Assembly (NCBI RefSeq): GCF_018987265.1
Contig: NZ_CP076854.1
Location: 2,085,668 to 2,149,667, forward strand
Length of the DNA: 64,000 nt
Origin: Rhizobium sp. WYJ-E13
Lineage (GTDB): Bacteria > Pseudomonadota > Alphaproteobacteria > Rhizobiales > Rhizobiaceae
Reading direction: 5' to 3'
In this document: one piece after another, positions 34,644 through 44,094 of the stretch
Numbering within the stretch: the stretch's first letter is position 1
Layout of the letters: each line of letters begins with the position of its first letter
The notes under the pieces: model-generated
What the model saw: only the letters and a program-made list of their open reading frames with translations
The model's database searches: none
Told to the model about the DNA's origin: nothing
Translations under genes and position numbers: made by a program

Positions 34644-35642
34644 TTATTTTACAGCGCTCGGCTTCCCGGCTCTGTAAGCCTCGTAAAGCTCATCGAGGCG
34701 GCCTGAGAGATAGGCGCCAAAATCCGGCGCATCGCCAGTCTTCAGCGCGATCGTGAAGGACGTACCGGTGCTTTTGATACGACCGGCGATCTTGCCGCCG
34801 TTCGCAGGCTTCCAGTCGTATTCCGTGCTCTCGGGCTTCGCCTCTTCCTTCTTGGAAAGCTCGGCAATAATCAGTTCGAAACGGCGATCACTCTCCACAG
34901 CATTGAAAGTGGAGGATGCAACCAGCTTGGTCAGGCGCGAGACGGCGGCATCGGTCCAATCCTGGGCAAGCGCCATCCATCGCCTGCGGCCGATGCCGGG
35001 AGCAGCGCCGACAGCCTGGATGATATCGGCAGGGATAGTTTTCGCCACGGAAATGAGCTTCGACAGTTCCGTTTTGTCGGTCGAGAGTGCCTTCATGATG
35101 ACGGGACGGTCGAACTTCTTCAGTTCGAGATTGAGCGCAAAGACGGCCCGCTCGATATAGGACAGATTGCGCCGCGCCGAGTTTTCAATGCCCTGGGCAA
35201 TGACGAGATCGGTATCGTCGAGCTTGCGGATGACCGCCTGCACCTTGCGGCCGAGCAGCTTCACGGCCTGAAGGCGACGATGGCCATAGGCTACCTGATA
35301 GCGCCCATCATGATGCGGATTGCGCCGCACGAGGATCGGCACTTCCTGACCGTTTTCGGCAATAGACTGGACGAGTTCGTCTTCCATATCGAGCGGCTCG
35401 TCGCCGAGGCGATCGCGAATGAAGGAGGAATCGATCAGATCAGGATCGAGTTCGACAACATGTTCGCCTGAAAGCAGGGCCTCTTCCATCGCCCTGCTCT
35501 CCTCCTCCATACGGCCGAGCGTCAGCGCCATGGTGCGCACCGGACCGGCGGCTCCGCGCACGGATGTTTCCTCGAAGTTGGCCGCGGCCAACTCCTGCGC
35601 CGTATCAGTGAACAATCCCTTCAGTCGATCTCGTCGGCTCAT
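34644..35642 (-). CDS. repB: RepB/ParB-like partition protein of an orphan repAB pair
   Basis: A 332-aa ParB-family protein: MSRRDRLKGLF start, then the ParB core DMEDELVQSIAENGQEVPIL, RYQVAYGHRRLQAVKLLGR and TDLVIAQGIENSARRNLSYI. A central HTH region and a C-terminal dimer-type region follow. ATG 35642 was chosen over 35654 because it overlaps the repA stop (ATGA) and has GGGG at good spacing. The 16-bp palindrome at 35577-35592 lies inside its own 5' coding region. No repC follows; the next gene is DUF1612. It differs clearly from the RepB at 61944. Confidence 0.88.
   Translation of the reverse strand: MSRRDRLKGLFTDTAQELAAANFEETSVRGAAGPVRTMALTLGRMEEESRAMEEALLSGEHVVELDPDLIDSSFIRDRLGDEPLDMEDELVQSIAENGQEVPILVRRNPHHDGRYQVAYGHRRLQAVKLLGRKVQAVIRKLDDTDLVIAQGIENSARRNLSYIERAVFALNLELKKFDRPVIMKALSTDKTELSKLISVAKTIPADIIQAVGAAPGIGRRRWMALAQDWTDAAVSRLTKLVASSTFNAVESDRRFELIIAELSKKEEAKPESTEYDWKPANGGKIAGRIKSTGTSFTIALKTGDAPDFGAYLSGRLDELYEAYRAGKPSAVK
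35577..35592. promoter_or_regulatory. parS-like palindrome, copy 1 of the orphan repAB system
   Basis: A perfect 16-bp palindrome GTTGGCCGCGGCCAAC inside the 5' part of the orphan repB. It fits the GTT-N10-AAC form of repABC centromeres and is identical to the copy at 36952-36967. The two copies flank repA. Confidence 0.8.
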
Positions 35643-36835
35643 ATGCGACCCCATGCTTTATGGATGCTGGTTAGAATTTCGCCATTGGCGGCGTTAACCG
35701 ATTCCAGTGCCCGGTCATAAGTGGAGCGGCGAACCTGCCCCTTTTCAATTTCGTAGAGGGTCTGCTTGGTCAGACCTGCATCGGCGATCGCCGTCGACTT
35801 CAGGATCGTCGCCGTCAAGACATCATCGCCGAAGAGACTGCGCAACAGTGCCACGATCTGCGATTGCGGTCCGTCGAAAGGCTCATGGCGGGTAACGACA
35901 TATTTGATGAAATCGTGCTGCAAGTCACCGCCGGCCTTGCGCACGACCGACAGAAGGTCTGATGTCATCAGCAGGAATTGCGACATGGAGGCGACATCGA
36001 CCATCTGCGGATGAACGGTGATCAACAATGACGTGGCGGCGCAGACGGCACCAAGCGTGAGGTAGCCGAGTTGCGGCGGGCAATCGATGACGACAATATC
36101 ATAGTCCCCTTCGACTTCCGCGATTGCATTGCCGACACGACGGAAGAACAGCTCTTCCGGCTTCTGGCGCTCATTCAGCGCACGCGGCGTTTCATGCTCG
36201 AACTCCATCAGCTCGAGATTGCCGGGGACCAGATCCAGACCATCGAAATAGGTCTTGCGGATGATATCCTTCAGCGGACGCCGCTGCGCATCGTAGCGAA
36301 TGGCACCGTAAAGCGTGTCACCATCTCCGAGGTCGAATTCCGGCTGAACGCCGAGCAGGGAGGAAAGCGAAGCCTGCGGATCGAGATCGATCGCCAGAAC
36401 ACGATAACCTTCTAGCGCCAGATGCTGCGCCAGATAAAGCGTGGTCGTGGTCTTCGCCGAACCGCCCTTGAAATTGGTAATGGCGATGGTCTGCAGCTTC
36501 TCGCCGTCCCGCCGCCAGGGCAGGTAGGAGAGCATATCCTTCGGCTTGATCTTCGCCATGTGCTGGCGCAGCTCGTTGATCTGGCCAAGCGTGTAAGAGC
36601 GGCGGCCATTCTGCGAAACATCCGGCTGCGGACCTTTACCATCAAGCGAAAGCTGACGAAGATAGCCGTCGGAGACACCGATCATCTGCGCGGCTTCGCC
36701 TGATGTGAATGTCCGGAGCGTCTTTTGCGAAAGCGGCGGAAAGAGCCTTTCCCGCAGCAGCTTCAGCTGGCGCGACAGCTGCGTGGCGTGCCTTTCGATG
36801 CGAACGTCCGTGGTCGATACGCTAATGTTGTCCAA
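35639..36835 (-). CDS. repA: RepA/ParA-like partition ATPase of an orphan repAB pair
   Basis: A 398-aa RepA. The N-terminal ~110 residues carry an HTH-type segment (FTSGEAAQMIGVSDGYLRQL). The ParA ATPase follows: TNFKGGSAKTTTT (deviant Walker A, residues 123-130, with Ala where Gly is usual), LAIDLDPQASLSSLLG (Walker A') and IVVIDCPPQLGYLTLG (Walker B). The start codon is TTG with AAGGGG at good spacing. It is an evident paralogue of the terminal RepA at 60533 but with many differences. It forms an operon with repB. RepA proteins segregate the replicon and repress their own operon. Confidence 0.88.
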   Translation of the reverse strand: MDNISVSTTDVRIERHATQLSRQLKLLRERLFPPLSQKTLRTFTSGEAAQMIGVSDGYLRQLSLDGKGPQPDVSQNGRRSYTLGQINELRQHMAKIKPKDMLSYLPWRRDGEKLQTIAITNFKGGSAKTTTTLYLAQHLALEGYRVLAIDLDPQASLSSLLGVQPEFDLGDGDTLYGAIRYDAQRRPLKDIIRKTYFDGLDLVPGNLELMEFEHETPRALNERQKPEELFFRRVGNAIAEVEGDYDIVVIDCPPQLGYLTLGAVCAATSLLITVHPQMVDVASMSQFLLMTSDLLSVVRKAGGDLQHDFIKYVVTRHEPFDGPQSQIVALLRSLFGDDVLTATILKSTAIADAGLTKQTLYEIEKGQVRRSTYDRALESVNAANGEILTSIHKAWGRI

Positions 36836-36951
36836 AACACTTGCCCCTTCTTAAAGCGCTTTTCCGTCAACATAGCGTCAAAAAGCGTATCGAAGATGAC
36901 ATGATTCGGATGTAGCGACAATAAACGGTTCGCTAACCACACAGATTGAAA

Positions 36952-36967
36952 GTTGGCCGCGGCCAAC
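36952..36967. promoter_or_regulatory. parS-like palindrome, copy 2, upstream of orphan repA
   Basis: A perfect 16-bp palindrome GTTGGCCGCGGCCAAC, identical to the copy at 35577-35592. It lies about 115 bp upstream of the orphan repA start and 70 bp before cobF, in the shared intergenic region. Confidence 0.8.
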
Positions 36968-37037
36968 TCTTCGGTCCGCCCTTGCGAAAGACCTGCTTTA
37001 GCGGCACAACCCGCAGGAAATCGCGAGGGCGGAAAAC

Positions 37038-37802
37038 ATGCGGCACATCCATATCATCGGTATCGGTACGGGCAATCCCGAGCATCTGACCGTGCAGGCG
37101 ATCAACGCCATGAACTCGGCAGACGTCGTGTTCATCCCGACCAAGGGGGCCACGAAGGCAGATCTCGCCGAGCTCCGCCGGGAAATCTGCGAGCGATACC
37201 TGACCCGCAAGGGCGTCCGCATCGTCGAATTCGAGGTACCGAAGCGGGCGGTCCAAGACCGAACTTATGTCCAGAGCGTCGACGACTGGCATGCGGCGAT
37301 CGCCCGTATCTACGAGGGTCTGGTCGGCGATCTGCCGGAAACCGGAGCCGGGGCTTTCCTCGTCTGGGGCGACCCGAGCCTCTATGACAGCACGATCCGC
37401 ATCATCGAACGGGTGCGCAATGCCAGTACCTGCGCCTTCGACTATGATGTCATTCCCGGCATCACGAGCATCCAGGCACTGGCGGCCAGCCATCGCATTC
37501 CTGTCAATCTCGTCGGCAAGCCGGTCGAAATCACCACCGGGCGGCGGCTGCTGGAAGAAGGGCTGACGCATGCGAGCACCGTCATCATGCTGGATGGCGA
37601 ACAGGCCTTTTCCAAGATCGACGATCCCGAGGCCGAGATCTTCTGGGGCGCTTATCTCGGCACGAAGGATGAAATCATTCGCTCAGGCCGGCTTGGCGAT
37701 ATCGCCGACGACATCATCCAGCTCCGTGCCGACGAGCGCAGGCGCCATGGCTGGATCATGGACATCTATCTCCTTCGTAAGGGACAGGATTTCGACGACT
37801 GA
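37038..37802 (+). CDS. cobF: precorrin-6A synthase (deacetylating)
   Basis: A 254-aa SAM-dependent methyltransferase of the aerobic cobalamin pathway, converting precorrin-5 to precorrin-6A with methylation at C1 and loss of acetate. It shows the tetrapyrrole methylase start IHIIGIGTGNPEHLTVQAI, FLVWGDPSLYDSTIRI and DVIPGITSIQALAASHRIP, with the CobF-type C-terminus WGAYLGTKDEIIRSGRL. The ATG is preceded by GAGGGCGGAAAAC. It is the first of the cob genes, divergent from the orphan repA. No cobalamin riboswitch was recognised in the 200 bp upstream. Confidence 0.93.
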   Translation: MRHIHIIGIGTGNPEHLTVQAINAMNSADVVFIPTKGATKADLAELRREICERYLTRKGVRIVEFEVPKRAVQDRTYVQSVDDWHAAIARIYEGLVGDLPETGAGAFLVWGDPSLYDSTIRIIERVRNASTCAFDYDVIPGITSIQALAASHRIPVNLVGKPVEITTGRRLLEEGLTHASTVIMLDGEQAFSKIDDPEAEIFWGAYLGTKDEIIRSGRLGDIADDIIQLRADERRRHGWIMDIYLLRKGQDFDD

Positions 37803-37889
37803 ATGTCCCTTCACTGCCCCCTTCACCGGACCGATCTCGCTTTGCTGCATCTGGCGCGATCATGTAAGACATGGCCAAAGGATGGATGA

Positions 37890-39251
37890 ATGCGTAGCGT
37901 TACCGGCAAGATCTTGGAAGCAGAGAGGCCCGATATAACGAGCATGCAGCGCGGCGCCTGCCCGGCACTTGCAGCGCCCATGCAGACCGGTGACGGCCTG
38001 CTCGTGCGCCTGAGGCCGGCCGGTGGCGCACTCACTATCTCCCAGTTTCGGGCGCTGGCTTCGGCAGCCGTGCGCCATGGGAACGGCATTCTGGAAATCA
38101 CCGCCCGCGGCAATCTGCAGATCCGCGGCCTTCGTCCTGGGTCAGTCGGACCGCTGGCGGCGGATATCGACGCCGCCGGTATCACCGTGCCTGATGGCGT
38201 CGCGATCGAGATTTCACCGCTGCACGGCGTCGATGCCGATGAGATCGCCGATACGGCGGAGATGGAAGCGGCGCTGCGCAACAGGCTCTCCGCGTTTCTC
38301 AGCTCTCCGCGCCTTGCGCCGAAACTCTCGATCCTGATCGATGGTGGCGGGCAATTTTCGCTTTCCACGCTCACTGCCGATATCCGCATCGTCGCAGAAC
38401 ATGCTGGTCAGTGGCTGGTCTCAATAGCCGGCGATGGACAGGACGCGACGCCGCTGGCCCTCGGCAGTGCGGATGCAGCCATCAACGCGGTCGGCGATCT
38501 GCTTCAGATCCTGATTGCACACGGCAGGCAGACACGCGCCCGCGACATCGACACAGCAACATTGCGCGCCCAATTTCCGCAGATCGACAGCATCCGATCT
38601 ACCCGTCCAGCGCCTCAGAAATCCTCCTTCGTCGGCGTCACGAGGCTTCGGGATGGCAGCGCGGTACTCGGCGTGCGGTTGAAATTCGGCCAGGCCAGGG
38701 CCGCCGATCTGATCTCTTTCCTGACTTCCACCGAGAGTGCTGGCGGGACGGAAATCCGGTTGGCGCCTGATCGTGGCTTCTTCCTGATCGGCATCGGCGA
38801 GACAGAAATGCCCGCTATGCAACAAGCGGCCATCGATCATGGATTCAGCGTCACGGCGCACGAGCCGGCCGAGCAGATTGCCGCCTGCGTGGGGGCAGGG
38901 GCCTGTGTCTCGGCCTTCTACGATACGAGAGCTCTGGCTGGCCAGCTGATCAATCGCGTTCCCGATCTCTTCGACGGCTCTCTGAAGCTTCATCTCTCCG
39001 GTTGTGCGAAAGGTTGTGCGCACCGACGCGCAGATCTCGCGATCGTCGGTTCGGCTGAAGGTTACAGTTTTGTCCTCGATGGGCTTGCGGCCGACAGGCC
39101 GGCTGCAAGGATTGCTGGCGGACGGATCGATTTCGCTATAGAGAGGCTCGCCCGGCTGATCGAAGCCAAGAAAGGTGCCGGCGAGTCGAGTGCCGAAAGC
39201 TTGAAAAGGCTTGGGGCCATCGGCCTCACCGAGGCGCTACAACAGGAATAA
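37890..39251 (+). CDS. cobG: precorrin-3B synthase
   Basis: A 453-aa iron-sulfur/flavin-independent monooxygenase of the sulfite/nitrite reductase-like family; it makes precorrin-3B from precorrin-3A using O2. Sequence: RGACPALAAPMQTGDGLLVR near the N-terminus, ITARGNLQIRGLRP and the Fe-S cluster segment HLSGCAKGCAHRRADLAIVG, with earlier cysteines in CVGAGACVSAF. The 87-bp gap after cobF is larger than between the following genes. ATG 37890 has a moderate AAGGATG ribosome site; an internal ATG at residue 19 is a possible alternative. The enzyme marks the aerobic (O2-dependent) cobalamin route. Confidence 0.92.
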   Translation: MRSVTGKILEAERPDITSMQRGACPALAAPMQTGDGLLVRLRPAGGALTISQFRALASAAVRHGNGILEITARGNLQIRGLRPGSVGPLAADIDAAGITVPDGVAIEISPLHGVDADEIADTAEMEAALRNRLSAFLSSPRLAPKLSILIDGGGQFSLSTLTADIRIVAEHAGQWLVSIAGDGQDATPLALGSADAAINAVGDLLQILIAHGRQTRARDIDTATLRAQFPQIDSIRSTRPAPQKSSFVGVTRLRDGSAVLGVRLKFGQARAADLISFLTSTESAGGTEIRLAPDRGFFLIGIGETEMPAMQQAAIDHGFSVTAHEPAEQIAACVGAGACVSAFYDTRALAGQLINRVPDLFDGSLKLHLSGCAKGCAHRRADLAIVGSAEGYSFVLDGLAADRPAARIAGGRIDFAIERLARLIEAKKGAGESSAESLKRLGAIGLTEALQQE

Positions 39252-39253
39252 AA

Positions 39254-39886
39254 ATGCCAGACTACGACTATATCCGCAGCGGAGACGCGATCTATGAGCG
39301 CTCTTTCGCGATCATTCGCAGCGAAACCGACCTCTCGCGTTTTTCGCCCGAAGAGGCCGATGTCGCCGTCCGCATGATCCATGCCTGCGGCCTGGTGGAG
39401 GCGGCACAGAATTTCGTCTTCTCACCCGGCTTCGTCCATGCTGCACGGATCGCCCTGCAGGACGGTGCGCCGATCTTCTGCGATGCGGAAATGGTAGCGC
39501 ATGGCGTGACGCGCGCGCGCCTGCCGGCGAAGAACGAAGTGATCTGCACGCTGCACGATCCACGCACCCACGAACTCGCCCACGCGACCGGCAATACCCG
39601 CTCGGCTGCCGCCATCCAACTCTGGCTCGACCGGCTCGCCGGCAGCGTCGTTGCCATCGGCAATGCGCCGACGGCCCTCTTCCATCTTCTCGAACTCTTG
39701 CGGGATGGTGCGCCGAAACCGGCAGCGATTATCGGCATGCCGGTCGGCTTCGTCGGTGCTGCCGAATCCAAGGATGCGCTTGCGGAGAATTCCTACGGCG
39801 TTCCCTTTGCCATCGTACGCGGCCGTCTTGGCGGCAGCGCCATGACCGCGGCCGCCATTAATGCGCTGGCGAGGCCAGGCCTATGA
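39254..39886 (+). CDS. cobH: precorrin-8X methylmutase
   Basis: A 210-aa enzyme that moves the C11 methyl to C12, turning precorrin-8X into hydrogenobyrinic acid. Characteristic segments: RIHACGLVEAAQNFVFSP-like MIHACGLVEAAQNFVFSPGF, IFCDAEMVAHGVTRARLP, and GNAPTALFHLLELLRDGAPK. The catalytic His is the one in MIHACG. It follows cobG by 2 bp and overlaps cobI by 4 bp (ATGA), so translation is coupled. Confidence 0.95.
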   Translation: MPDYDYIRSGDAIYERSFAIIRSETDLSRFSPEEADVAVRMIHACGLVEAAQNFVFSPGFVHAARIALQDGAPIFCDAEMVAHGVTRARLPAKNEVICTLHDPRTHELAHATGNTRSAAAIQLWLDRLAGSVVAIGNAPTALFHLLELLRDGAPKPAAIIGMPVGFVGAAESKDALAENSYGVPFAIVRGRLGGSAMTAAAINALARPGL

Positions 39887-40608
39887 GCGGCCATCTGATC
39901 GGCGTCGGCACCGGACCCGGCGACCCGGAACTGCTGACCCTCAAGGCGGTGCGCGCCATCGAGAGCGCCGATGTCATTGCCTATTTCGCCAAAGAGGGCA
40001 GGGGCGGCAACGGCAGGGCGATCGTCGAACATCTGCTGAAGCCGGGCGTCGAGCTGCTGCCGCTCTACTATCCGGTTACGACCGAGCTCGACAAAAGCGA
40101 TCCACTCTATCAGAGCCGCACCACCGGCTTCTACAATGACTCCGCCGACGCGCTCGCCCGCCATCTCGATGCCGGCCGCACGGTGGCAGTGCTCAGCGAA
40201 GGCGATCCACTCTTCTATGGCTCCTACATGCACCTGCATGTGCGGCTGTCGCAGCGTTATCCGACCGAGGTCATCCCCGGCATCAGCGCCATGTCCGGCT
40301 GCTGGTCGCTGGCTGGCATGCCGATCGTGCAGGGCGACGACGTGCTTTCGGTGCTGCCGGGAACGATGACCGAACAGGAATTGACCCGCAGGCTCACGGA
40401 CACCGAGGCTGCCGTCATCATGAAGGTCGGTCGCAACCTGCCGAAGATCCGCCGCGCGTTGCGGGCGGCCGGACGTCTCGGCGACGCTCTCTATGTCGAA
40501 CGCGGCACGATGGCCAATGCCGCGATGGTGAAGCTCGCCGAACGCGATGAGGGTGAAGCGCCGTACTTCTCGCTCGTGCTCGTGCCCGGCTGGGAGGCCA
40601 GCCGATGA
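39883..40608 (+). CDS. cobI: precorrin-2 C20-methyltransferase
   Basis: A 241-aa SAM methyltransferase converting precorrin-2 to precorrin-3A. It has the family motif IGVGTGPGDPELLTLKAVRA, a C20-type LLPLYYPVTTELDKSDPLYQ, VAVLSEGDPLFYGSYMHLHV and EVIPGISAMSGCWSLAGMPI. Overlaps cobH and cobJ by 4 bp each (ATGA at both ends). Confidence 0.94.
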   Translation: MSGHLIGVGTGPGDPELLTLKAVRAIESADVIAYFAKEGRGGNGRAIVEHLLKPGVELLPLYYPVTTELDKSDPLYQSRTTGFYNDSADALARHLDAGRTVAVLSEGDPLFYGSYMHLHVRLSQRYPTEVIPGISAMSGCWSLAGMPIVQGDDVLSVLPGTMTEQELTRRLTDTEAAVIMKVGRNLPKIRRALRAAGRLGDALYVERGTMANAAMVKLAERDEGEAPYFSLVLVPGWEASR

Positions 40609-41369
40609 GCGGCCGGCTCTTCGTGATCGGCACCGGTCCCGGCAATCCCGGGCAAATGACGCCGGAAGCACAGGCAGCCGTGGAAACCGCGACCGACTTC
40701 TTCGGCTATGGCCCCTATCTCGACCGCCTGATGCTGCGCGCCGGCCAGAGCCGACATGTCTCCGACAACCGCGAGGAGCTGGACAGGGCGGAGGCTGCGC
40801 TGACGATGGCAGCCGGCGGCGCCGATGTCTGTGTCGTCTCGGGCGGCGACCCCGGTGTCTTTGCCATGGCCGCTGCCGTCTGCGAGGCGATCGACAGGGG
40901 ACCGGCGCAATGGCGCGGTGTCGATCTCGTTATCCTGCCCGGCATCACCGCCATGCTGGCGGTGGCCGCCCGTGTCGGGGCGCCGCTCGGTCACGATTTC
41001 TGCGCCATATCGCTCTCGGACAATCTGAAGCCCTGGACCGTTATCGAGAACCGCCTGGAGCTTGCGGCCCGCGCGGGCTTCGTCATCGCCCTCTATAATC
41101 CGATCAGCAAGGCGAGGCCCTGGCAGCTCGGCAAGGCTTTCGAGCTTCTGCGCCAGCACTTGCCGGCAACGACGCCTGTCATCTTCGGTCGGGCGGCCGG
41201 GCGGCCTGATGAGCGGATCACCGTTCAGCCGCTTGATAGAGCTGACGCCGATCTCGCCGATATGGCGACCTGTGTCATCGTCGGTTCTCCCGAGACGCGG
41301 GTGATTGCCCGCGAGGGGCAAGCGGACCTCATCTATACGCCGCGCTTCATGGCCGGAGACAGGAGATGA
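40605..41369 (+). CDS. cobJ: precorrin-3B C17-methyltransferase
   Basis: A 254-aa SAM methyltransferase that methylates C17 and drives ring contraction to precorrin-4. Motifs: FVIGTGPGNPGQMTPEAQAA, DVCVVSGGDPGVFAMAAAVC, LPGITAMLAVAARVGAPLGH and DFCAISLSDNLKPW, then IALYNPISKARPWQLGKAFE. Starts 4 bp inside cobI. Its 3' end overlaps the convergent cobK by 37 bp. Confidence 0.94.
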   Translation: MSGRLFVIGTGPGNPGQMTPEAQAAVETATDFFGYGPYLDRLMLRAGQSRHVSDNREELDRAEAALTMAAGGADVCVVSGGDPGVFAMAAAVCEAIDRGPAQWRGVDLVILPGITAMLAVAARVGAPLGHDFCAISLSDNLKPWTVIENRLELAARAGFVIALYNPISKARPWQLGKAFELLRQHLPATTPVIFGRAAGRPDERITVQPLDRADADLADMATCVIVGSPETRVIAREGQADLIYTPRFMAGDRR

Positions 41370-42103
41370 TCGATCGCTTCGAGCGCCGCTTCGACCGTTC
41401 CGACCGACGTCCTGGCGGCGGCGGGCGCGCGGGCGATCACGACAAGCTTGATGCCGAGCAGGCGGGCGGCCTCGATCTTGGCATAAGCGGCCGAACCGCC
41501 GCTGTTCTTGGCGATGACAGCGTCGATGCGATATTTCCGCATGAGCTCTATCTCGCCTTCGAGCATGAAGGGGCCGCGGTCGAGTACGTATTCGACGTCA
41601 GGCAGAGCGAGAGGCGGATCGACGGGATCGACACTGCGCACGAGGTAGAAATGCTGAGGGGCGACCTCCGCATGGTGCGCGCCTTGTCGGCCTGTCGCCA
41701 AAAGGACGCGCCGAGGCGCCGGGCCGAGCGTGGCGACGGCAGCAGGAATGTCCGCCACGACATGCCAGTGATCGCCGGCTTCAGGAACCCACTCCGGGCG
41801 GACGAGCGCGATGGCGGCAATGCCGGTGCGTTCCACTGCCGCCGCGGCATTGGCCGAAATGCGCTCGGCGAAGGGATGGGTGGCGTCGACCAGCAGATTG
41901 TAGCCTCCCGCCACCAGGAATTCGGCAAGGCCTTCCGCGCCGCCGAAGCCGCCGATGCGGACGGGGACGGGCTGTTCGACTGGAGCCTGCGTGCGGCCGG
42001 CCAGCGACAGCAGGATGTCGAGATCGTCTCGGCCGGCAAGCTCTGCGGCAAGCCTGCGCGCCTCGCCCGTACCGCCAAGGATCAGAACGCGGGTCTTGTC
42101 CAT
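41333..42103 (-). CDS. cobK: precorrin-6A reductase
   Basis: A 256-aa NADPH-dependent reductase making precorrin-6B. It opens with VLILGGTGEARRLAAELAGR, then DATHPFAERISANAAAAVER and LVRPEWVPEAGDHWHVV; the C-terminal half has VLLATGRQGAHHA and DAVIAKNSGGSAAYAKIEAA. ATG 42103 is the right start: it precedes the nucleotide-binding motif and lies head to head with cobL, sharing the bases CATG. It is the only cob gene on the minus strand here and overlaps the cobJ 3' end by 37 bp. Confidence 0.93.
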   Translation of the reverse strand: MDKTRVLILGGTGEARRLAAELAGRDDLDILLSLAGRTQAPVEQPVPVRIGGFGGAEGLAEFLVAGGYNLLVDATHPFAERISANAAAAVERTGIAAIALVRPEWVPEAGDHWHVVADIPAAVATLGPAPRRVLLATGRQGAHHAEVAPQHFYLVRSVDPVDPPLALPDVEYVLDRGPFMLEGEIELMRKYRIDAVIAKNSGGSAAYAKIEAARLLGIKLVVIARAPAAARTSVGTVEAALEAIDHLLSPAMKRGV

Positions 42104-43331
42104 GTCTGATATGTCTCCCAACGACCCGCCCTGGCTCACTCTTATCGGCATCGGCGAGGATGGTCCAGAAGGCCTTGGTGATGAAGCCAAGCGACTGATC
42201 GTAGCCGCGCCTGCCGTGTTTGGTGGTGCGCGCCATCACGACCTTGCCGATGCGCTGATTTCAGGTGAACGGTTCACCTGGCAGAGCCCGTTCGAAAAAT
42301 CGGTCGAAGCGATCCTGGCGCGGCGTGGCACGCCTGTTGTCGTGCTCGCCTCGGGCGATCCCTTCCTCTACGGCGTCGGCGCGACGCTCTCGCGTCATGT
42401 CGCAGCAGAAGAGATCTATACCATTCCGGCACCATCCGCCTTCAGCCTTGCCGCCTCGCGCCTCGGCTGGCCGCTGCAGGAGACGGCGTGTGTTTCGCTG
42501 CACGGACGGCCGTATGATCTTGTCCGCCCGCATCTCCATGCGAACAGGCGCATTCTGACGCTGACGTCGGACGAGAAAGGACCACAGACACTTGCCGAAC
42601 TGCTTGCCGCCAATGGCTTTGCCGGCACACGGCTGACGGTTCTGGAGGCGCTCGGCGGCAAGCGGGAAAGGATCAGGAGCACCACGGCAGGCAATTTCGA
42701 CCTTGCCGATATCGACCCCTTGAATGTCTGTGCGCTCGATGTGATCGCGGCGCCGGGGGCTCGTATCCTGCCTTATGTCTGCGGCCTCGACGACGATCTT
42801 TTCGAGCATGACGGACAGATTACCAAACGGGAGATCCGTGCCGTCACGCTGTCGGCGCTGGCGCCGCGGCATGGCGAACTCCTCTGGGATATCGGCGCCG
42901 GCTCGGGATCTGTTGGTATCGAGTGGATGCTTGCCGATCCGTCACTGAGGACGATCGCCATCGAGCAGTCGCCGGAGCGCGCCGCCCGTATTGCTCGAAA
43001 TGCCGCAACCTTCGGTGTGCCGCAGCTTGCCCTCGTCGAGGGCGTCGCACCCGCGGTAACGGCCGGCCTGCCGGCACCGGACGCGATCTTCATCGGCGGT
43101 GGCGGCAGCGAGGCCGGTGTTATGGATGCGGCAATCGCCGCCCTGAAACCGGCGGGGCGGCTCGTCGCCAATGGCGTGACGCTCGAGATGGAGGCGGTCC
43201 TCCTGGCAGAACATGCTGCCCGCGGCGGCTCGCTGACGAAGATCGAAATCGCCCGCGCCGCACCTGTCGGCGGCATGAGTGGCTGGCGGCCGGCCATGCC
43301 GGTAACGCAATGGCGCTGGATCAAGGAATAG
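42102..43331 (+). CDS. cobL: precorrin-6B C5,15-methyltransferase (decarboxylating)
   Basis: A 409-aa bifunctional enzyme. The N-terminal ~200 residues are a tetrapyrrole methylase ([40 protein letters not shown]), which methylates C5. The C-terminal ~190 residues are a class I SAM methyltransferase ([39 protein letters not shown]), for C15 methylation and decarboxylation. The first ATG (42102) overlaps the cobK start by two bases on the opposite strand; the next ATG at 42111 is a possible alternative. cobM follows after 4 bp. Confidence 0.93.
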   Translation: MSDMSPNDPPWLTLIGIGEDGPEGLGDEAKRLIVAAPAVFGGARHHDLADALISGERFTWQSPFEKSVEAILARRGTPVVVLASGDPFLYGVGATLSRHVAAEEIYTIPAPSAFSLAASRLGWPLQETACVSLHGRPYDLVRPHLHANRRILTLTSDEKGPQTLAELLAANGFAGTRLTVLEALGGKRERIRSTTAGNFDLADIDPLNVCALDVIAAPGARILPYVCGLDDDLFEHDGQITKREIRAVTLSALAPRHGELLWDIGAGSGSVGIEWMLADPSLRTIAIEQSPERAARIARNAATFGVPQLALVEGVAPAVTAGLPAPDAIFIGGGGSEAGVMDAAIAALKPAGRLVANGVTLEMEAVLLAEHAARGGSLTKIEIARAAPVGGMSGWRPAMPVTQWRWIKE

Positions 43332-43335
43332 GAAA

Positions 43336-44094
43336 ATGACGGTTCATTTCATCGGCGCCGGACCGGGGGCTGCAGATCTCATCACGGTGCGCGGACGCGA
43401 CCTGATCGGCAAATGCCCGGTCTGCCTCTATGCCGGCTCAATCGTCTCGCCCGAACTCCTGCAATATTGCCCAGCCAGCGCGCGCATCATCGATACAGCG
43501 CCGATGTCGCTCGACGAGATCGAGGCCGAATATCTGCGGGCGGCTGCGGCCGGCGAAGATGTGGCACGACTGCATTCCGGCGATCTCTCCGTCTGGAGCG
43601 CGGTTGCCGAGCAGGTCCGCCGGTTGGAAAAGCATGGCATCGGCTACACGATGACGCCGGGCGTTCCGGCTTTTGCGGCCGCCGCCTCCGCACTCGGCCG
43701 CGAGCTGACGATCCCGACCGTGGCGCAGAGCCTCGTGCTGACACGCGTATCTGGCCGGGCCTCGCCGATGCCGAATGAAGAAACGCTCTCGAAATTCGGC
43801 GCGACAGGCGCGACCCTTGCGATCCACCTCGCCATCCATGCGCTAGCACAGGTAGTCGCGGAGCTGACACCGCTTTACGGTGCCGATTGCCCCGTTGCCA
43901 TCGTGGTGAAAGCCACCTGGCCGGACGAGCGTATCTTGCGCGGCACGCTCGCCGATATCGAAGGCAAGGTGGCAGCCGAACCGATCGAGCGCACGGCAAT
44001 CATCTTCGTCGGTCGCTCGCTTGCATCGGAAGATTTCCGCGAAAGCTCGCTTTACAATCCCGCCTACCAGCGCCGCTTCCGCGGCCGCGAATAG
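43336..44094 (+). CDS. cobM: precorrin-4 C11-methyltransferase
   Basis: A 252-aa SAM methyltransferase converting precorrin-4 to precorrin-5. Motifs: [57 protein letters not shown] and [20 protein letters not shown], with [20 protein letters not shown] near the end. Last gene of the cob cluster. The following ~220 bp hold a broken parE. Confidence 0.94.
   Translation: MTVHFIGAGPGAADLITVRGRDLIGKCPVCLYAGSIVSPELLQYCPASARIIDTAPMSLDEIEAEYLRAAAAGEDVARLHSGDLSVWSAVAEQVRRLEKHGIGYTMTPGVPAFAAAASALGRELTIPTVAQSLVLTRVSGRASPMPNEETLSKFGATGATLAIHLAIHALAQVVAELTPLYGADCPVAIVVKATWPDERILRGTLADIEGKVAAEPIERTAIIFVGRSLASEDFRESSLYNPAYQRRFRGRE

Noticed and set aside
36836..37037. Possible cobalamin riboswitch before cobF
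   Set aside because: The gap is short, shared with the divergent orphan repA and its palindrome, and I could not find a B12-box-like segment.
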